64,000 nucleotides of DNA from positions 1,240,001 to 1,304,000 of the forward strand of contig NZ_WBJY01000001.1 of assembly GCF_008831085.1 (NCBI RefSeq). The letters run 5' to 3'. Positions 28,374-35,783 of this stretch are shown piece after piece (position 1 is the first letter of the stretch; the number at the start of each line of letters is the position of its first letter). Source of the stretch: Pseudoclavibacter endophyticus. Lineage in GTDB: Bacteria > Actinomycetota > Actinomycetes > Actinomycetales > Microbacteriaceae. Position numbers and translations under genes: made by a program. The notes under the pieces were generated by a model, which saw only the letters and a program-made list of their open reading frames with translations, made no database searches and was not told where the DNA came from.

Positions 28374-28700
28374 ATGACGACGTTCATTGCCATCGGATAC
28401 GGAGATGGCGCCGGATACGAGAAGACGGATCCCGCGGTTCGTGATCGTGCGCACGCCCATGACGCGGATCTGCGCAGGAACGGCGCGCGCATGTGGACGT
28501 CCGGGACACCTGTCCAGGTTCGGAACCCGGAGGGGGAAGGGGTCAGTCATGAGGTCGGCGCGTACATGACCTCCCAACTCCCGGTCGCAGGTTTCACCAT
28601 CCTCGAAGCGGATGATCTCGACGAAGCGATTGCACTGGTAGCCGATACGCCATGCGCTGTCGCACATGGTGTCGTCGAGGTTTGGCCGATGAACGGGTAG
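28374..28700 (+). CDS. YCII-related protein
   Basis: A 108-residue protein with the YCII fold, a ferredoxin-like dimer of unknown activity. Supporting features are A-H-A-H-D-A-D-L-R, T-S-G-T-P-V-Q-V and the C-terminal A-H-G-V-V-E-V-W-P-M. A GAGGAGAG ribosome site precedes ATG 28374. It follows the sigma factor by 120 bases; genomic pairing of YCII proteins with ECF sigma factors is well known (for example ECF42), but the mechanism is not established. Confidence 0.8.
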   Translation: MTTFIAIGYGDGAGYEKTDPAVRDRAHAHDADLRRNGARMWTSGTPVQVRNPEGEGVSHEVGAYMTSQLPVAGFTILEADDLDEAIALVADTPCAVAHGVVEVWPMNG

Positions 28701-28811
28701 TGCACGAGACTGCGCGGTCGATGTATGAACGGGCAGGTAAATGGTGCGCGATTGCGGAAGGCGTTGTCACTCACGCAAGAGGTTCTTGATTGCCGGAAAG
28801 CGATGGACAGG

Positions 28812-28830
28812 GCCGCAGGAAGCCTGCGGC
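28812..28830. terminator. Short perfect hairpin between YCII and marR genes
   Basis: GCCGCAGG (28812-28819) pairs with CCTGCGGC (28823-28830) around AAG. It lies between two convergent genes. No T tract is present. Confidence 0.4.
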
Positions 28831-28876
28831 GTTCTCAGCGAGGTCGGTGCGCACGCTCCTCGCCGGCCACGCGTCA

Positions 28877-29383
28877 TCAAGACCCGTCAGCCCCGCTCGA
28901 CGGCACCGTCCATGTCTCCGCGGGGTCGATCGCCTCATTGATCGCGCGACTGATGGCACCGAGCTGGCGCACCTGTGCCTCGTTGAGCGGTTCGAAAACG
29001 AGCCTCTCGACGAGCGCATGGTGTGCGGGCGTCGACTGCAGCAGCATGTCGCCACCGTCGTCGGTGAGCACTGCGAGGGAGACGCGACCATCTGCCGGGT
29101 CGACCTCGCGCCGCACCAGGCCCTTCTTCTCCAGGCGCGTTACTGCACGGGACACGCGCGAAAGGGTGCAATTCGCGTAGCCGGCGAGCGTGCTCATCCG
29201 CAGGGCGCGATCGGGAGCCGTGCCGAGAGCAAACAGGAGTCCGTGCTCGAAGCGCGTCAAGTCGCTGTCGCGCTGCAGTTGCGCGTCAAGTGCGGCAGGC
29301 AACCGCTCGAGGAGCGTCGCGACGGCCGCCCACACCTCGAGCTGCGCAGAGTCAAGGCCGGATGGGGGAGTAGCTCGCGTCAT
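28877..29383 (-). CDS. MarR family transcriptional regulator
   Basis: A 168-residue winged-helix repressor. The DNA-binding core is L-R-M-S-T-L-A-G-Y-A-N-C-T-L-S-R-V-S-R-A-V (about residues 60-80), followed by the wing L-V-R-R-E-V-D-P-A-D-G-R-V-S-L-A-V-L-T. The D-P-A-D-G-R segment is diagnostic. ATG 29383 lies six bases downstream of TAGGCT (29395-29390), giving a leaderless transcript. The -35 region of that promoter falls inside a perfect palindrome at 29402-29421, so the protein very likely represses itself and the divergent SDR gene. Confidence 0.9.
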   Translation of the reverse strand: MTRATPPSGLDSAQLEVWAAVATLLERLPAALDAQLQRDSDLTRFEHGLLFALGTAPDRALRMSTLAGYANCTLSRVSRAVTRLEKKGLVRREVDPADGRVSLAVLTDDGGDMLLQSTPAHHALVERLVFEPLNEAQVRQLGAISRAINEAIDPAETWTVPSSGADGS

Positions 29384-29401
29384 GATCTCAGCCTATCGCT
29401 G

Positions 29402-29453
29402 TTACTTGCTCAAGCAAGTAAATCTCTCTAGGGTTACTTGCCTGGGCAAGTAA
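29402..29453. promoter_or_regulatory. Two identical MarR-type operators
   Basis: TTACTTGC-N4-GCAAGTAA occurs twice, at 29402-29421 and 29434-29453, with perfect 8-base arms and centres 32 bases apart (about three helical turns). They lie in the gap between divergent marR and SDR genes. The first covers the expected -35 of the marR promoter and the second lies 38 bases before the SDR start. Confidence 0.88.
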
Positions 29454-29491
29454 ACGCGGCGCGGTGTGTGCCGCACGAGGGAGTGAGCGAG

Positions 29492-30283
29492 ATGGATCTG
29501 CAATTGCAGGGCAAGACGGCATTCGTGAGCGGGTCGACGCAGGGGATCGGGTTCGCGATCGCCGAGGTGCTCGCGGGCGAGGGGGTACGGGTGATCCTGA
29601 ATGGGCGCACCGCGGAGCGTGTCGAGGGAGCCGTCGCGAAGCTCCGCGCCGCCCATCCCGAGGCGGATCACTCCGGTCTCAGGGCTGATTTCGCGCAGCG
29701 TGACGATGTCGAGCGGTTGCTCGACGAGTTGGAGAAGGTTGACGTCCTCGTCAACAACGTCGGCCTGTTCGACGTGGCGGAGTTCGGGTCGATCCCTGAC
29801 GAGGAGTGGGCGCGCTACTTCGAGGTGAACCTCATGAGCGGCGTGCGCCTGTCGCGGCACGTCCTCCCTGGGATGCTTGAGCGAGGGTGGGGTCGCGTGC
29901 TGTTCATAGGCAGTGAGTCCGGGGTGAACGTCCCGGCCGACATGGTGCACTACGGCGTCACGAAGTCGGCGATGATCGCTCTCGGGAACGGTCTCGCCAA
30001 GCTCACGCGCGGTACTGCCGTCACCGTCAACACCGTGCTCGGCGGGCCAACGTACTCCGACGGTGTCGCGGCGACCGTGGAATCGATCGCGGGCGCGAAA
30101 TCCGTACCCGTCGAGGCGGTCAAAGCAGCGATCATCGGGCAAAACGCCACGACGCTGCTCGAACGCTTCCTCGACCCCTCCGAGATCGCACACCTCGTCG
30201 CGTTCCTCGCGAGCCCTCGGGCGTCCGCAACGAACGGTGCGGCCATCCGGGTCGACGGCGGCGTTCTCACCACGACGCTCTAA
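29492..30283 (+). CDS. Short-chain dehydrogenase/reductase
   Basis: A 263-residue classical SDR. The cofactor loop is F-V-S-G-S-T-Q-G-I-G (about residues 11-20), the structural motif N-N-V-G lies near 87, the catalytic Ser is in F-I-G-S-E-S-G, and the Y-G-V-T-K pair is near 155. Arg39 after the second strand (N-G-R-T) suggests NADP(H). A ribosome site AGGGAG lies upstream of ATG 29492. It is divergent from marR and probably derepressed by the ligand of that regulator. Confidence 0.88.
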   Translation: MDLQLQGKTAFVSGSTQGIGFAIAEVLAGEGVRVILNGRTAERVEGAVAKLRAAHPEADHSGLRADFAQRDDVERLLDELEKVDVLVNNVGLFDVAEFGSIPDEEWARYFEVNLMSGVRLSRHVLPGMLERGWGRVLFIGSESGVNVPADMVHYGVTKSAMIALGNGLAKLTRGTAVTVNTVLGGPTYSDGVAATVESIAGAKSVPVEAVKAAIIGQNATTLLERFLDPSEIAHLVAFLASPRASATNGAAIRVDGGVLTTTL

Positions 30284-30379
30284 CCCGCAGCGACTGGTGG
30301 GTCGGGGCAACGAATTTCCCGGACGATCGGGCGGCCGCGTTACCGTTGAGCAACACGTCACTACCGACGGAGGTAAACC

Positions 30380-30739
30380 GTGTCACATGAAGTGCATCAC
30401 GCCATCAGTTACATCGAGTTCGGTGTGGCCGACCTCGCGGCAACGCGGACGTTCTATGAGCGAGCGTTCGGTTGGAAGTTCAACGACTACGGTCCCACGT
30501 ATAGCGGCATCCGCGGGCACGATGGCGAGGGTGAAATCGGCGGGCTGAACGCCGGATCGGCTCCAGGCGGCGACGGCCCCCTGGTGCTGCTCTTCTCGAC
30601 CGATCTGGATGCAACCGTCGAAGCTGTTCGAGATGCCGGTGGAGCCATCGTGGCGGAGCCGTACGAGTTCCCCGGAGGGCGTCGGTTCGAGTTCACCGAT
30701 CCGAGCGGGAACCGGTTGGGCGTCTACGCCGAGCAGTGA
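30380..30739 (+). CDS. VOC family (glyoxalase-like) protein
   Basis: A 119-residue single-domain protein. The first module has Y-I-E-F-G-V-A-D-L-A-A-T-R-T-F-Y-E-R-A-F-G-W and the second F-E-F-T-D-P-S-G-N-R-L-G-V-Y, both hallmarks of the fold. GTG 30380 has GGAGG nine bases upstream. It follows the SDR by 96 bases and may share its regulation. Reaction unknown. Confidence 0.85.
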   Translation: MSHEVHHAISYIEFGVADLAATRTFYERAFGWKFNDYGPTYSGIRGHDGEGEIGGLNAGSAPGGDGPLVLLFSTDLDATVEAVRDAGGAIVAEPYEFPGGRRFEFTDPSGNRLGVYAEQ

Positions 30740-30800
30740 CGCCGCGCTCCGCGTGAGAGGCCTGCTATCACTATGACCCCTAGGCGTGGGCACGTCGTAG

Positions 30801-30938
30801 TTGGAGCTTTCACGTCACCTCGAGGGCCTCTCGGCGATCATGGAGAGGCACTGCCGGTACGAGGAGCGTCAGCTACTCGTGATTCTTAAAGCCCCTGGGC
30901 TCGATGCCGACCCGCGGCGTGTACTCCGGCCGATGTGA
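30801..30938 (+). pseudogene. Hemerythrin-domain protein remnant (C-terminal end)
   Basis: The frame L-E-L-S-R-H-L-E-G-L, S-A-I-M-E-R-H-C-R-Y-E-E-R-Q-L-L and L-D-A-D-P-R-R-V-L-R-P-M, ending at TGA 30936-30938, matches the last part of actinobacterial hemerythrin-like proteins, whose H-x-x-x-E iron ligands (H-C-R-Y-E) are kept. Nothing upstream supplies the rest of the domain or a start codon. It lies just inside the right-hand ychF repeat. Confidence 0.55.
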
Positions 30939-30960
30939 GTTGGTCGGTGCCGGACACGGC

Positions 30961-30989
30961 GGAGTTCCGCTTCAACGTGTAGTGACATT
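30961..30989 (+). repeat. ychF 3'-end repeat, copy 3 (putative right attachment site)
   Basis: The first 20 bases are identical to 23569-23588, the 3' end of ychF, in the same orientation and 7,392 bases away. After them the sequence follows copy 2 (TAGTGAC, ATT) rather than ychF. No ychF coding sequence precedes the repeat, so it is not the remains of a gene duplication. Confidence 0.65.
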
Positions 30990-31025
30990 TGCCGCGCCGG
31001 CCATGCGAATCGGCCGCAGGGGTCG

Positions 31026-31382
31026 TCAGTCGTCCAGGTGCACGCGTGATGCTCGTGCGAGCCGCGTCATGAGATCGTCCGGGACCGGCTTACGCGGTGG
31101 AAAGGTGACGCCGGTCTTACTCGCTTTGAGGCCTGCTTCTGCGATCTCTTCGGCGTGGTCTGCGATCGCGGGTGCGAGCACGTACAGGCCGACTTGCTTG
31201 CTGAACGCCGCGAAACTCGCGACGACCGTGCCATCGACCTTGAATCCCGGCATGTTGTACGCGACGATCTCTTCCGCATCCGGGAGAGCCTCGCGCAGGA
31301 GGTCGCGGAGGCGGTTAAGTACCGGGCGGAACGCCTCAGGTGCAGCGGCGATGTAGGAATCGTGGTCAGTAATAGTCGTCAT
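31026..31382 (-). CDS. DUF1801 family protein
   Basis: A 118-residue protein with the DUF1801 (YdhG/YdeI-like) fold. Diagnostic segments are Y-I-A-A-A-P-E-A-F-R-P-V-L-N-R-L-R, E-E-I-V-A-Y-N-M-P-G-F-K and K-Q-V-G-L-Y-V. A Bacillus relative has been described as an iron chaperone, but function here is open. It is the first gene outside the putative island on the right side. Confidence 0.82.
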   Translation of the reverse strand: MTTITDHDSYIAAAPEAFRPVLNRLRDLLREALPDAEEIVAYNMPGFKVDGTVVASFAAFSKQVGLYVLAPAIADHAEEIAEAGLKASKTGVTFPPRKPVPDDLMTRLARASRVHLDD

Positions 31383-31457
31383 GTTTCTATGCGACGGTAG
31401 CGGGCTGATGAGACGCCATGAGCGGGCTCGAGTGCCGGTGCCGGAACATGGGTCCTC

Positions 31458-31787
31458 CTACTCCTTGCCGAGGGGCCAGGGCTCATAACTCACGTCGGCG
31501 AACGGGGCGACCTCAGCCCGCAGACGAGCCGCAATGTCCTCGCCGGTCAGGCGCCAACGCTCGCGGCTTTCGTTGTCATCCCACCCCTCGAACGGGTCGA
31601 AATGCGATTCCCAGTCGCGATTCCACGCCGCGATGTTGCGAGTCAACTGCTCGGACAGGCCATACATCTCAGGAGTGGTCGTGTACCCGACATCCCAGGT
31701 GGGGGTGGAGTTCTCCCAGAGGGGCCAGTCCCGACAGTAGTCGGGGAACAGTCGGATGACTCGTCGGGCGGGAGGGCCATCGCTCAC
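31458..31787 (-). CDS. Hypothetical protein
   Basis: A 109-residue, Trp- and acid-rich soluble protein (F-P-D-Y-C-R-D-W-P-L-W-E, F-D-P-F-E-G-W-D-D). I do not recognise a family. GTG 31787 is the most likely start; the open frame continues upstream to 31964 but without coding-like composition. It is a single gene between a DUF1801 gene and a histidine kinase gene, all on the same strand. Confidence 0.55.
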   Translation of the reverse strand: MSDGPPARRVIRLFPDYCRDWPLWENSTPTWDVGYTTTPEMYGLSEQLTRNIAAWNRDWESHFDPFEGWDDNESRERWRLTGEDIAARLRAEVAPFADVSYEPWPLGKE

Positions 31788-31960
31788 ACCGCAGGAGCAT
31801 ACGGGCCCGCGTCGGCTTTCAGTCGAGAACGGGCCCACTTTGCGCTGCCGCTCACGGAATCCACACCCCGATAGCGCCACAAGTCCGATTTGCAGATGCC
31901 CTTTGTGGCGAGCGCGACAAGCGTTTCGGTGGATGCGGGCCATACGTGGAGTGCGATTCC

Positions 31961-33052
31961 TCACCCCGCGTCAGGCGGCGCGGCGAGCAGGCGCACCTCG
32001 GCGCGCAGGCCCCCAGCGGCGCGGGCGGCGAGGACGAGGGTGCCACCGTGCGCCTCGACGATCCGCTGCGCAACGGCGAGGCCGAGGCCGGAGCCCTCGC
32101 GACCGTCCACGCGCGTGCGCCCGGCTTGCCGTTGAAATGGCTCGACGAGTGTCGGAATGACCTCGTCGGGAATCCATTCACCCGTGTTCTCGATCGTGAG
32201 CACGGCTTGGTCGCTCTGCGTCGACGTCTCGACGCGCACCCAGCCGCCGGGAGAGTTGTGCACGATGCCGTTGTGCAGCAGGTTGACCGCGAGCTGCCAG
32301 AGTAGGGCCTCGCTGCCCGACGTGTAGGCGGCCTCACCCGCGACGTCGACGGCGATGCCGCCGTCCTCAGCGAGCCCGACGAGCGTCTCGACGGCGTGCT
32401 CGGCGGCGAGCGAGAGGTCGACTCGCATCTGAGGGGCGTCGGCACGGTCGGTCGCGGCGAGCGCGAGGAGCGCCTCGGTCAGCGCGATCGCGCGATCGTT
32501 CGTAGCCGAGAGCCGCGCGAGCGTCGCCGCGACATCGGCGCCAGGATCCGTGCGTGCTACATCGAGCATCGAACGCGTGATCGCCAACGGCGTTCGCAGC
32601 TCGTGTGACGCGTTCGCCGCGAACCGTCGTTGCTCGTCGACGTGCGCTTCGATACGCTCGAGCATCCCGTCGAAGGCATCGGCGAGTTCGCCGAACTCGT
32701 CACCGCGGCCCGTCATGCGGATGCGGTGGGAGAGCGATCCCTCGGTAGCGGCGCGCGTCGCGCGAGTGATCTCGTTGAGGGGCGCGAGCATGCGTCCGGC
32801 GAGAAACCAGCCACCCGCGAGGCCGAACGCCACGAGGAAGGCGAACGCCCATCCCGCCCGCGGCCAGAAGGCACGCTCGAGATCGGATCGACCGGGAACG
32901 AACGGCCCGCGCAAGGGGATCTGCGTGTCGGGGACGTAGCGCAACAGGAACAACCAGACGACGGCGAGCAAAATTGTGCCCGCGACGATCACGATGGCGG
33001 CGTAGCTGAGGGCGAGTTTTGTTCGGATGCCCATGCGCCGTCGGCGAGTCAA
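31961..33052 (-). CDS. Sensor histidine kinase
   Basis: A 363-residue membrane kinase with two helices (about residues 13-35 and 68-88) around a short 30-residue sensor loop. A HAMP domain (L-A-P-L-N-E-I-T-R-A-T-R) precedes the dimerisation domain with the phospho-acceptor in A-N-A-S-H-E-L-R-T-P-L (near 150) and the ATPase domain with N-L-L-H-N-G-I-V-H-N (N box) and G-S-G-L-G-L-A (G box). Its TTG start overlaps the stop of the response regulator gene; ATG 33034 is an alternative. The short sensor loop suggests sensing of envelope or membrane stress. Confidence 0.88.
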   Translation of the reverse strand: MTRRRRMGIRTKLALSYAAIVIVAGTILLAVVWLFLLRYVPDTQIPLRGPFVPGRSDLERAFWPRAGWAFAFLVAFGLAGGWFLAGRMLAPLNEITRATRAATEGSLSHRIRMTGRGDEFGELADAFDGMLERIEAHVDEQRRFAANASHELRTPLAITRSMLDVARTDPGADVAATLARLSATNDRAIALTEALLALAATDRADAPQMRVDLSLAAEHAVETLVGLAEDGGIAVDVAGEAAYTSGSEALLWQLAVNLLHNGIVHNSPGGWVRVETSTQSDQAVLTIENTGEWIPDEVIPTLVEPFQRQAGRTRVDGREGSGLGLAVAQRIVEAHGGTLVLAARAAGGLRAEVRLLAAPPDAG

Positions 33053-33723
33053 AGCGCGTCCGCGATTCGGTAGCCGACGCCGGGAATGGTCTCGATGACC
33101 TGGGGCTCGCCGAGCCGCTTGCGCAGCGCGGATACCGTGATGCGCACCGCGTTCGTGAACGGGTCCGCATTCTCGTCCCAGGCGCGCTCGAGCAGTTCCT
33201 CGGCGCTGATCACCCCGCCGTTGGCGTCGACGAGCACCTCGAGCACCGCGAACTGCTTGCGAGTCAGGGCGACGTACTTGCCGTCGCGGAAGACTTCGCG
33301 GCGGAACGGGTCGACGCGGATCCCGCCGGCCTCGCGCACCGGAGGGCGCGGCCGTGCCGCGCGACGGGCGAGCGCGCGCAGGCGCAGCACGAGCTCCCGC
33401 ATGGCGAACGGCTTTGTCAGGTAGTCATCGGCACCGAGCTCGAAGCCGGACGCCTTGTCGTTGAGCCGGTCGGCCGCCGTGAGCATGAGGATCGACGGTC
33501 CATCGCCAGCGGCGACGATGCGTCGCGCCACTTCATCGCCCGATGGTCCCGGGATGTCCCGGTCGAGCACGGCCACGTCGTAGGCGGTCACGGCGAGCGC
33601 TTCGAGTGCGGCGTAGCCGTCGCCCGCGATATCGGCGCTGATCGCCTCGAGGCGCAGCCCGTCGCGGATCGCCTCGGCCAGGAACGGCTCGTCTTCCACG
33701 ATCAGCACGCGCACGAAGGTCAT
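33049..33723 (-). CDS. OmpR/PhoB-type response regulator
   Basis: A 224-residue two-domain regulator: receiver with V-E-D-E-P-F at the N-terminus and phospho-acceptor Asp in V-A-V-L-D-R-D-I-P-G (near 54), and the conserved Lys in Y-L-T-K-P-F-A. The C-terminal winged helix ends in I-E-T-I-P-G-V-G-Y-R-I. It overlaps the kinase gene by four bases, so the pair is one operon. Upstream, a divergent carboxypeptidase gene begins 79 bases away and is the obvious regulatory target. Confidence 0.92.
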   Translation of the reverse strand: MTFVRVLIVEDEPFLAEAIRDGLRLEAISADIAGDGYAALEALAVTAYDVAVLDRDIPGPSGDEVARRIVAAGDGPSILMLTAADRLNDKASGFELGADDYLTKPFAMRELVLRLRALARRAARPRPPVREAGGIRVDPFRREVFRDGKYVALTRKQFAVLEVLVDANGGVISAEELLERAWDENADPFTNAVRITVSALRKRLGEPQVIETIPGVGYRIADAL

Positions 33724-33801
33724 CGTACGGAGCGGCACCTATCGTCCGCGTATCGAGAAGCGCATACGCCCTGGCAACACGCGCCCGCGTTGGCTGGGCG
33801 C

Positions 33802-34341
33802 ATGCTCACGTCACAGCTTCGACTCGTACCGCTCATCGTGCTCGCCGCCCTGCTCACGTCGTGCTCGACACCCTCGGAGCCGCGCGACGAGCCGTTTGCC
33901 GACGGCACGCTGCCCGACAACGCGACGGTGTACGACGAGTACCCGGGCATTACGCGGCTCGACCCGCACCTGCTCGACGCGGTGCGCAACGCCGCCGACG
34001 ACGCCGCGGAGGAGGGCGTCGAGTTCATCGTCAACAGCGGGTGGCGCTCCGAGTCGCTGCAGGCGCAGCTCTTCGAGGAGGCGGTGGACGAGTACGGTTC
34101 GGTCTCCGAGGCGTCACGGTGGGTCGCGACGCCGAGGGGCTCTTCCCATGTCTCCGGGGATGCCGTCGACATCGGCGACTGGGTCGCCGCGGCGTGGCTG
34201 CAGACGAATGGCGCGCGCTACGACCTCTGCCAGACCTTCGACAACGAGGCGTGGCACTTCGAGCTGCGGCCCGGCGCGTCGATCGACGGCTGTCCTCCCA
34301 AGTACTACGACGCGACGGATGATCCCCGCAACGCCGGCTGA
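33802..34341 (+). CDS. VanY-like D-alanyl-D-alanine carboxypeptidase lipoprotein
   Basis: A 179-residue peptidase of family M15B that would trim the terminal D-Ala of peptidoglycan stems. The signal peptide ends in a lipobox (L-T-S-C, Cys20). Zinc and catalytic motifs are complete: S-G-W-R-S near residue 76, S-S-H-V-S-G-D-A-V-D-I-G near 113-124 and E-A-W-H-F-E near 150. It stands divergent from the two-component system, an arrangement like vanR-vanS-vanY. No vanH, vanA or vanX homologues are nearby, so it is more likely part of wall remodelling than of full glycopeptide resistance. Confidence 0.85.
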   Translation: MLTSQLRLVPLIVLAALLTSCSTPSEPRDEPFADGTLPDNATVYDEYPGITRLDPHLLDAVRNAADDAAEEGVEFIVNSGWRSESLQAQLFEEAVDEYGSVSEASRWVATPRGSSHVSGDAVDIGDWVAAAWLQTNGARYDLCQTFDNEAWHFELRPGASIDGCPPKYYDATDDPRNAG

Positions 34342-34537
34342 TCGACACGTGCCTAGGTGAGCGGAGCAGTCTTGGCCGCCTCGGCACCATCTCCTCGCAC
34401 GTCGATCGGGCCGTGGCCTGCAGTCGGGCGCTGCCGTCGATGCCGCGGAGGCTGACGGCACCTTCCAGGAGTAGCGCGCGGGACGTGTGTCTTCGTGCTC
34501 GAATGCGGTTGAGCTCCGCTCGCGGTTGGGGAAGCGC

Positions 34538-35101
34538 CTACGCGGAGAGCACGTCGTATCGCAGCTCGATCATGCCGTTATCGAACTTCTGCTCGTGTCG
34601 CAGTGCCAGGTCGAGCCGGTGGTCTGGCAGGAACCGCAGTCCACCGCCGACGGCGACCGGGCATAGGAGCATGTCGATGCGGTCGACAAGCCCATGTCGG
34701 ATTGCCTCGGCCGCCAGTGTGGGGCCATCAATCGTCACGTCCCCCGTTGCGTCGGCCTTGATCTGCGCGACTTCCTCGGGGTCGAAATGCGATCGGAGTT
34801 GCGTCCGGGAGGTGTGCACCGACTCGAGGGTGCGGGAGTAAACCACCTTGTCGGCTCGCTGCCAGATCTGAGCGAACTGCGTGGATTGCGGTGACTGCTC
34901 GATGACTTCGGGATCAGTTTCCCAGACCGCCATCATCTCGTACATCCGCCTTCCCAGCAGGTACGTGGTTGCCGATGTCATCTCGTCGTTGATCGCTGCG
35001 AGGACCTGTTCATCGGGCTGCGCCCACGATGCGAACTCGCCCTCATCATCTGCGACGTAACCATCGAGTGAAACGATCATTGAATAGATCAAGCTGCCCA
35101 T
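34538..35101 (-). CDS. Dihydrofolate reductase / RibD C-terminal domain family protein
   Basis: A 187-residue protein with the DHFR-like fold: S-M-I-V-S-L-D-G-Y-V-A at the N-terminus, T-T-Y-L-L-G-R-R-M-Y-E-M-M near residue 47, and a glycine-rich loop G-G-G-L-R-F near the C-terminal third. This subfamily (YwjB/YyaP-like) is distinct from true folate reductases and its substrate is unknown. GGAGGA lies upstream of ATG 35101. It is divergent from an HxlR regulator, which probably controls it. Confidence 0.85.
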   Translation of the reverse strand: MGSLIYSMIVSLDGYVADDEGEFASWAQPDEQVLAAINDEMTSATTYLLGRRMYEMMAVWETDPEVIEQSPQSTQFAQIWQRADKVVYSRTLESVHTSRTQLRSHFDPEEVAQIKADATGDVTIDGPTLAAEAIRHGLVDRIDMLLCPVAVGGGLRFLPDHRLDLALRHEQKFDNGMIELRYDVLSA

Positions 35102-35203
35102 GATTCTCCTCCGGCGATATCGGTGACCACGCGAGCGCGACCATCGCATTGGGTACCCTGCCACCAAACCACTTGCGTATCAGGATCGGTTGCAAGCCTA
35201 GCG

Positions 35204-35216
35204 TAGACTGGTTGCA
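35204..35216 (+). promoter_or_regulatory. Leaderless promoter of the HxlR gene
   Basis: TAGACT (35204-35209) ends six bases before ATG 35216. Just upstream, CTTGC and GCAAG form an interrupted inverted repeat (35172-35196) in the divergent gap, a possible HxlR binding site. Confidence 0.5.
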
Positions 35217-35743
35217 TGACACAATCGGTCGAGGTGAATGAGCTGCGCGTTGCAGACGGCAGGTCGGGATGCCCGATCAATATGACGGTCGAGTTGCTCG
35301 GGGACCGATGGAGCCTTGTCGTGCTGCGCGACATCATCTTCGGGCGGCATCGGCGCTTCCGGGAGCTGCTGCGTCATTCCGTGGAGGGCATCGCTTCCAA
35401 CGTGCTCGCGGACAGGCTCAAGCGCATGTCGGACGTCGGTCTGCTCACCCGCCACGGCGATCCGAGCCATCGACAGAAGATCGACTACCGCCTGACCGAG
35501 CCGGCGATTCAGCTCGTGCCGGTGATGGCGCAGCTCGGGGCTTGGGGGTCTCGCTGGCTGCCGACCTCCGCGGAGCTCGCGGTCCGCGCCGAATTGTTGG
35601 CAGACGGTGGTCCTGAGCTGTGGTCGCGGTTCATGGATGAGCTGCGTGAAGTGCATTTGCGTGGTGGCGTCTTCCCGGACGATGGCGTACTCGCCGAGCT
35701 GACTTCTGCGTACGAAGCGCGTCGCTCCGGGCTTCCGAGCTGA
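35216..35743 (+). CDS. HxlR family transcriptional regulator
   Basis: A 175-residue winged-helix regulator. Typical features are C-P-I-N-M-T-V-E-L-L-G-D-R-W-S-L-V-V-L-R-D (Cys19, near the N-terminus), F-R-E-L-L-R-H-S-V-E-G-I-A-S-N-V-L, and the wing H-R-Q-K-I-D-Y-R-L-T. The single N-terminal Cys is a redox sensor in several HxlR proteins. It is longer than the family core by about 50 residues. It is divergent from the DHFR-like gene. Confidence 0.88.
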   Translation: MTQSVEVNELRVADGRSGCPINMTVELLGDRWSLVVLRDIIFGRHRRFRELLRHSVEGIASNVLADRLKRMSDVGLLTRHGDPSHRQKIDYRLTEPAIQLVPVMAQLGAWGSRWLPTSAELAVRAELLADGGPELWSRFMDELREVHLRGGVFPDDGVLAELTSAYEARRSGLPS

Positions 35744-35783
35744 CGGCCTGACCCACCTCAATGACATGCGGGAGCAGTAAGAA

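Noticed and set aside
31788..31960. Extension of the hypothetical gene at 31458 to a start near 31964
   Set aside because: The extra N-terminal residues are Arg- and Cys-rich with no coding-like bias; GTG 31787 gives a more plausible protein.
33802..34341. Full glycopeptide-resistance cluster
   Set aside because: Only the VanY-like peptidase and a two-component system are present; no ligase, dehydrogenase or VanX homologue lies nearby.
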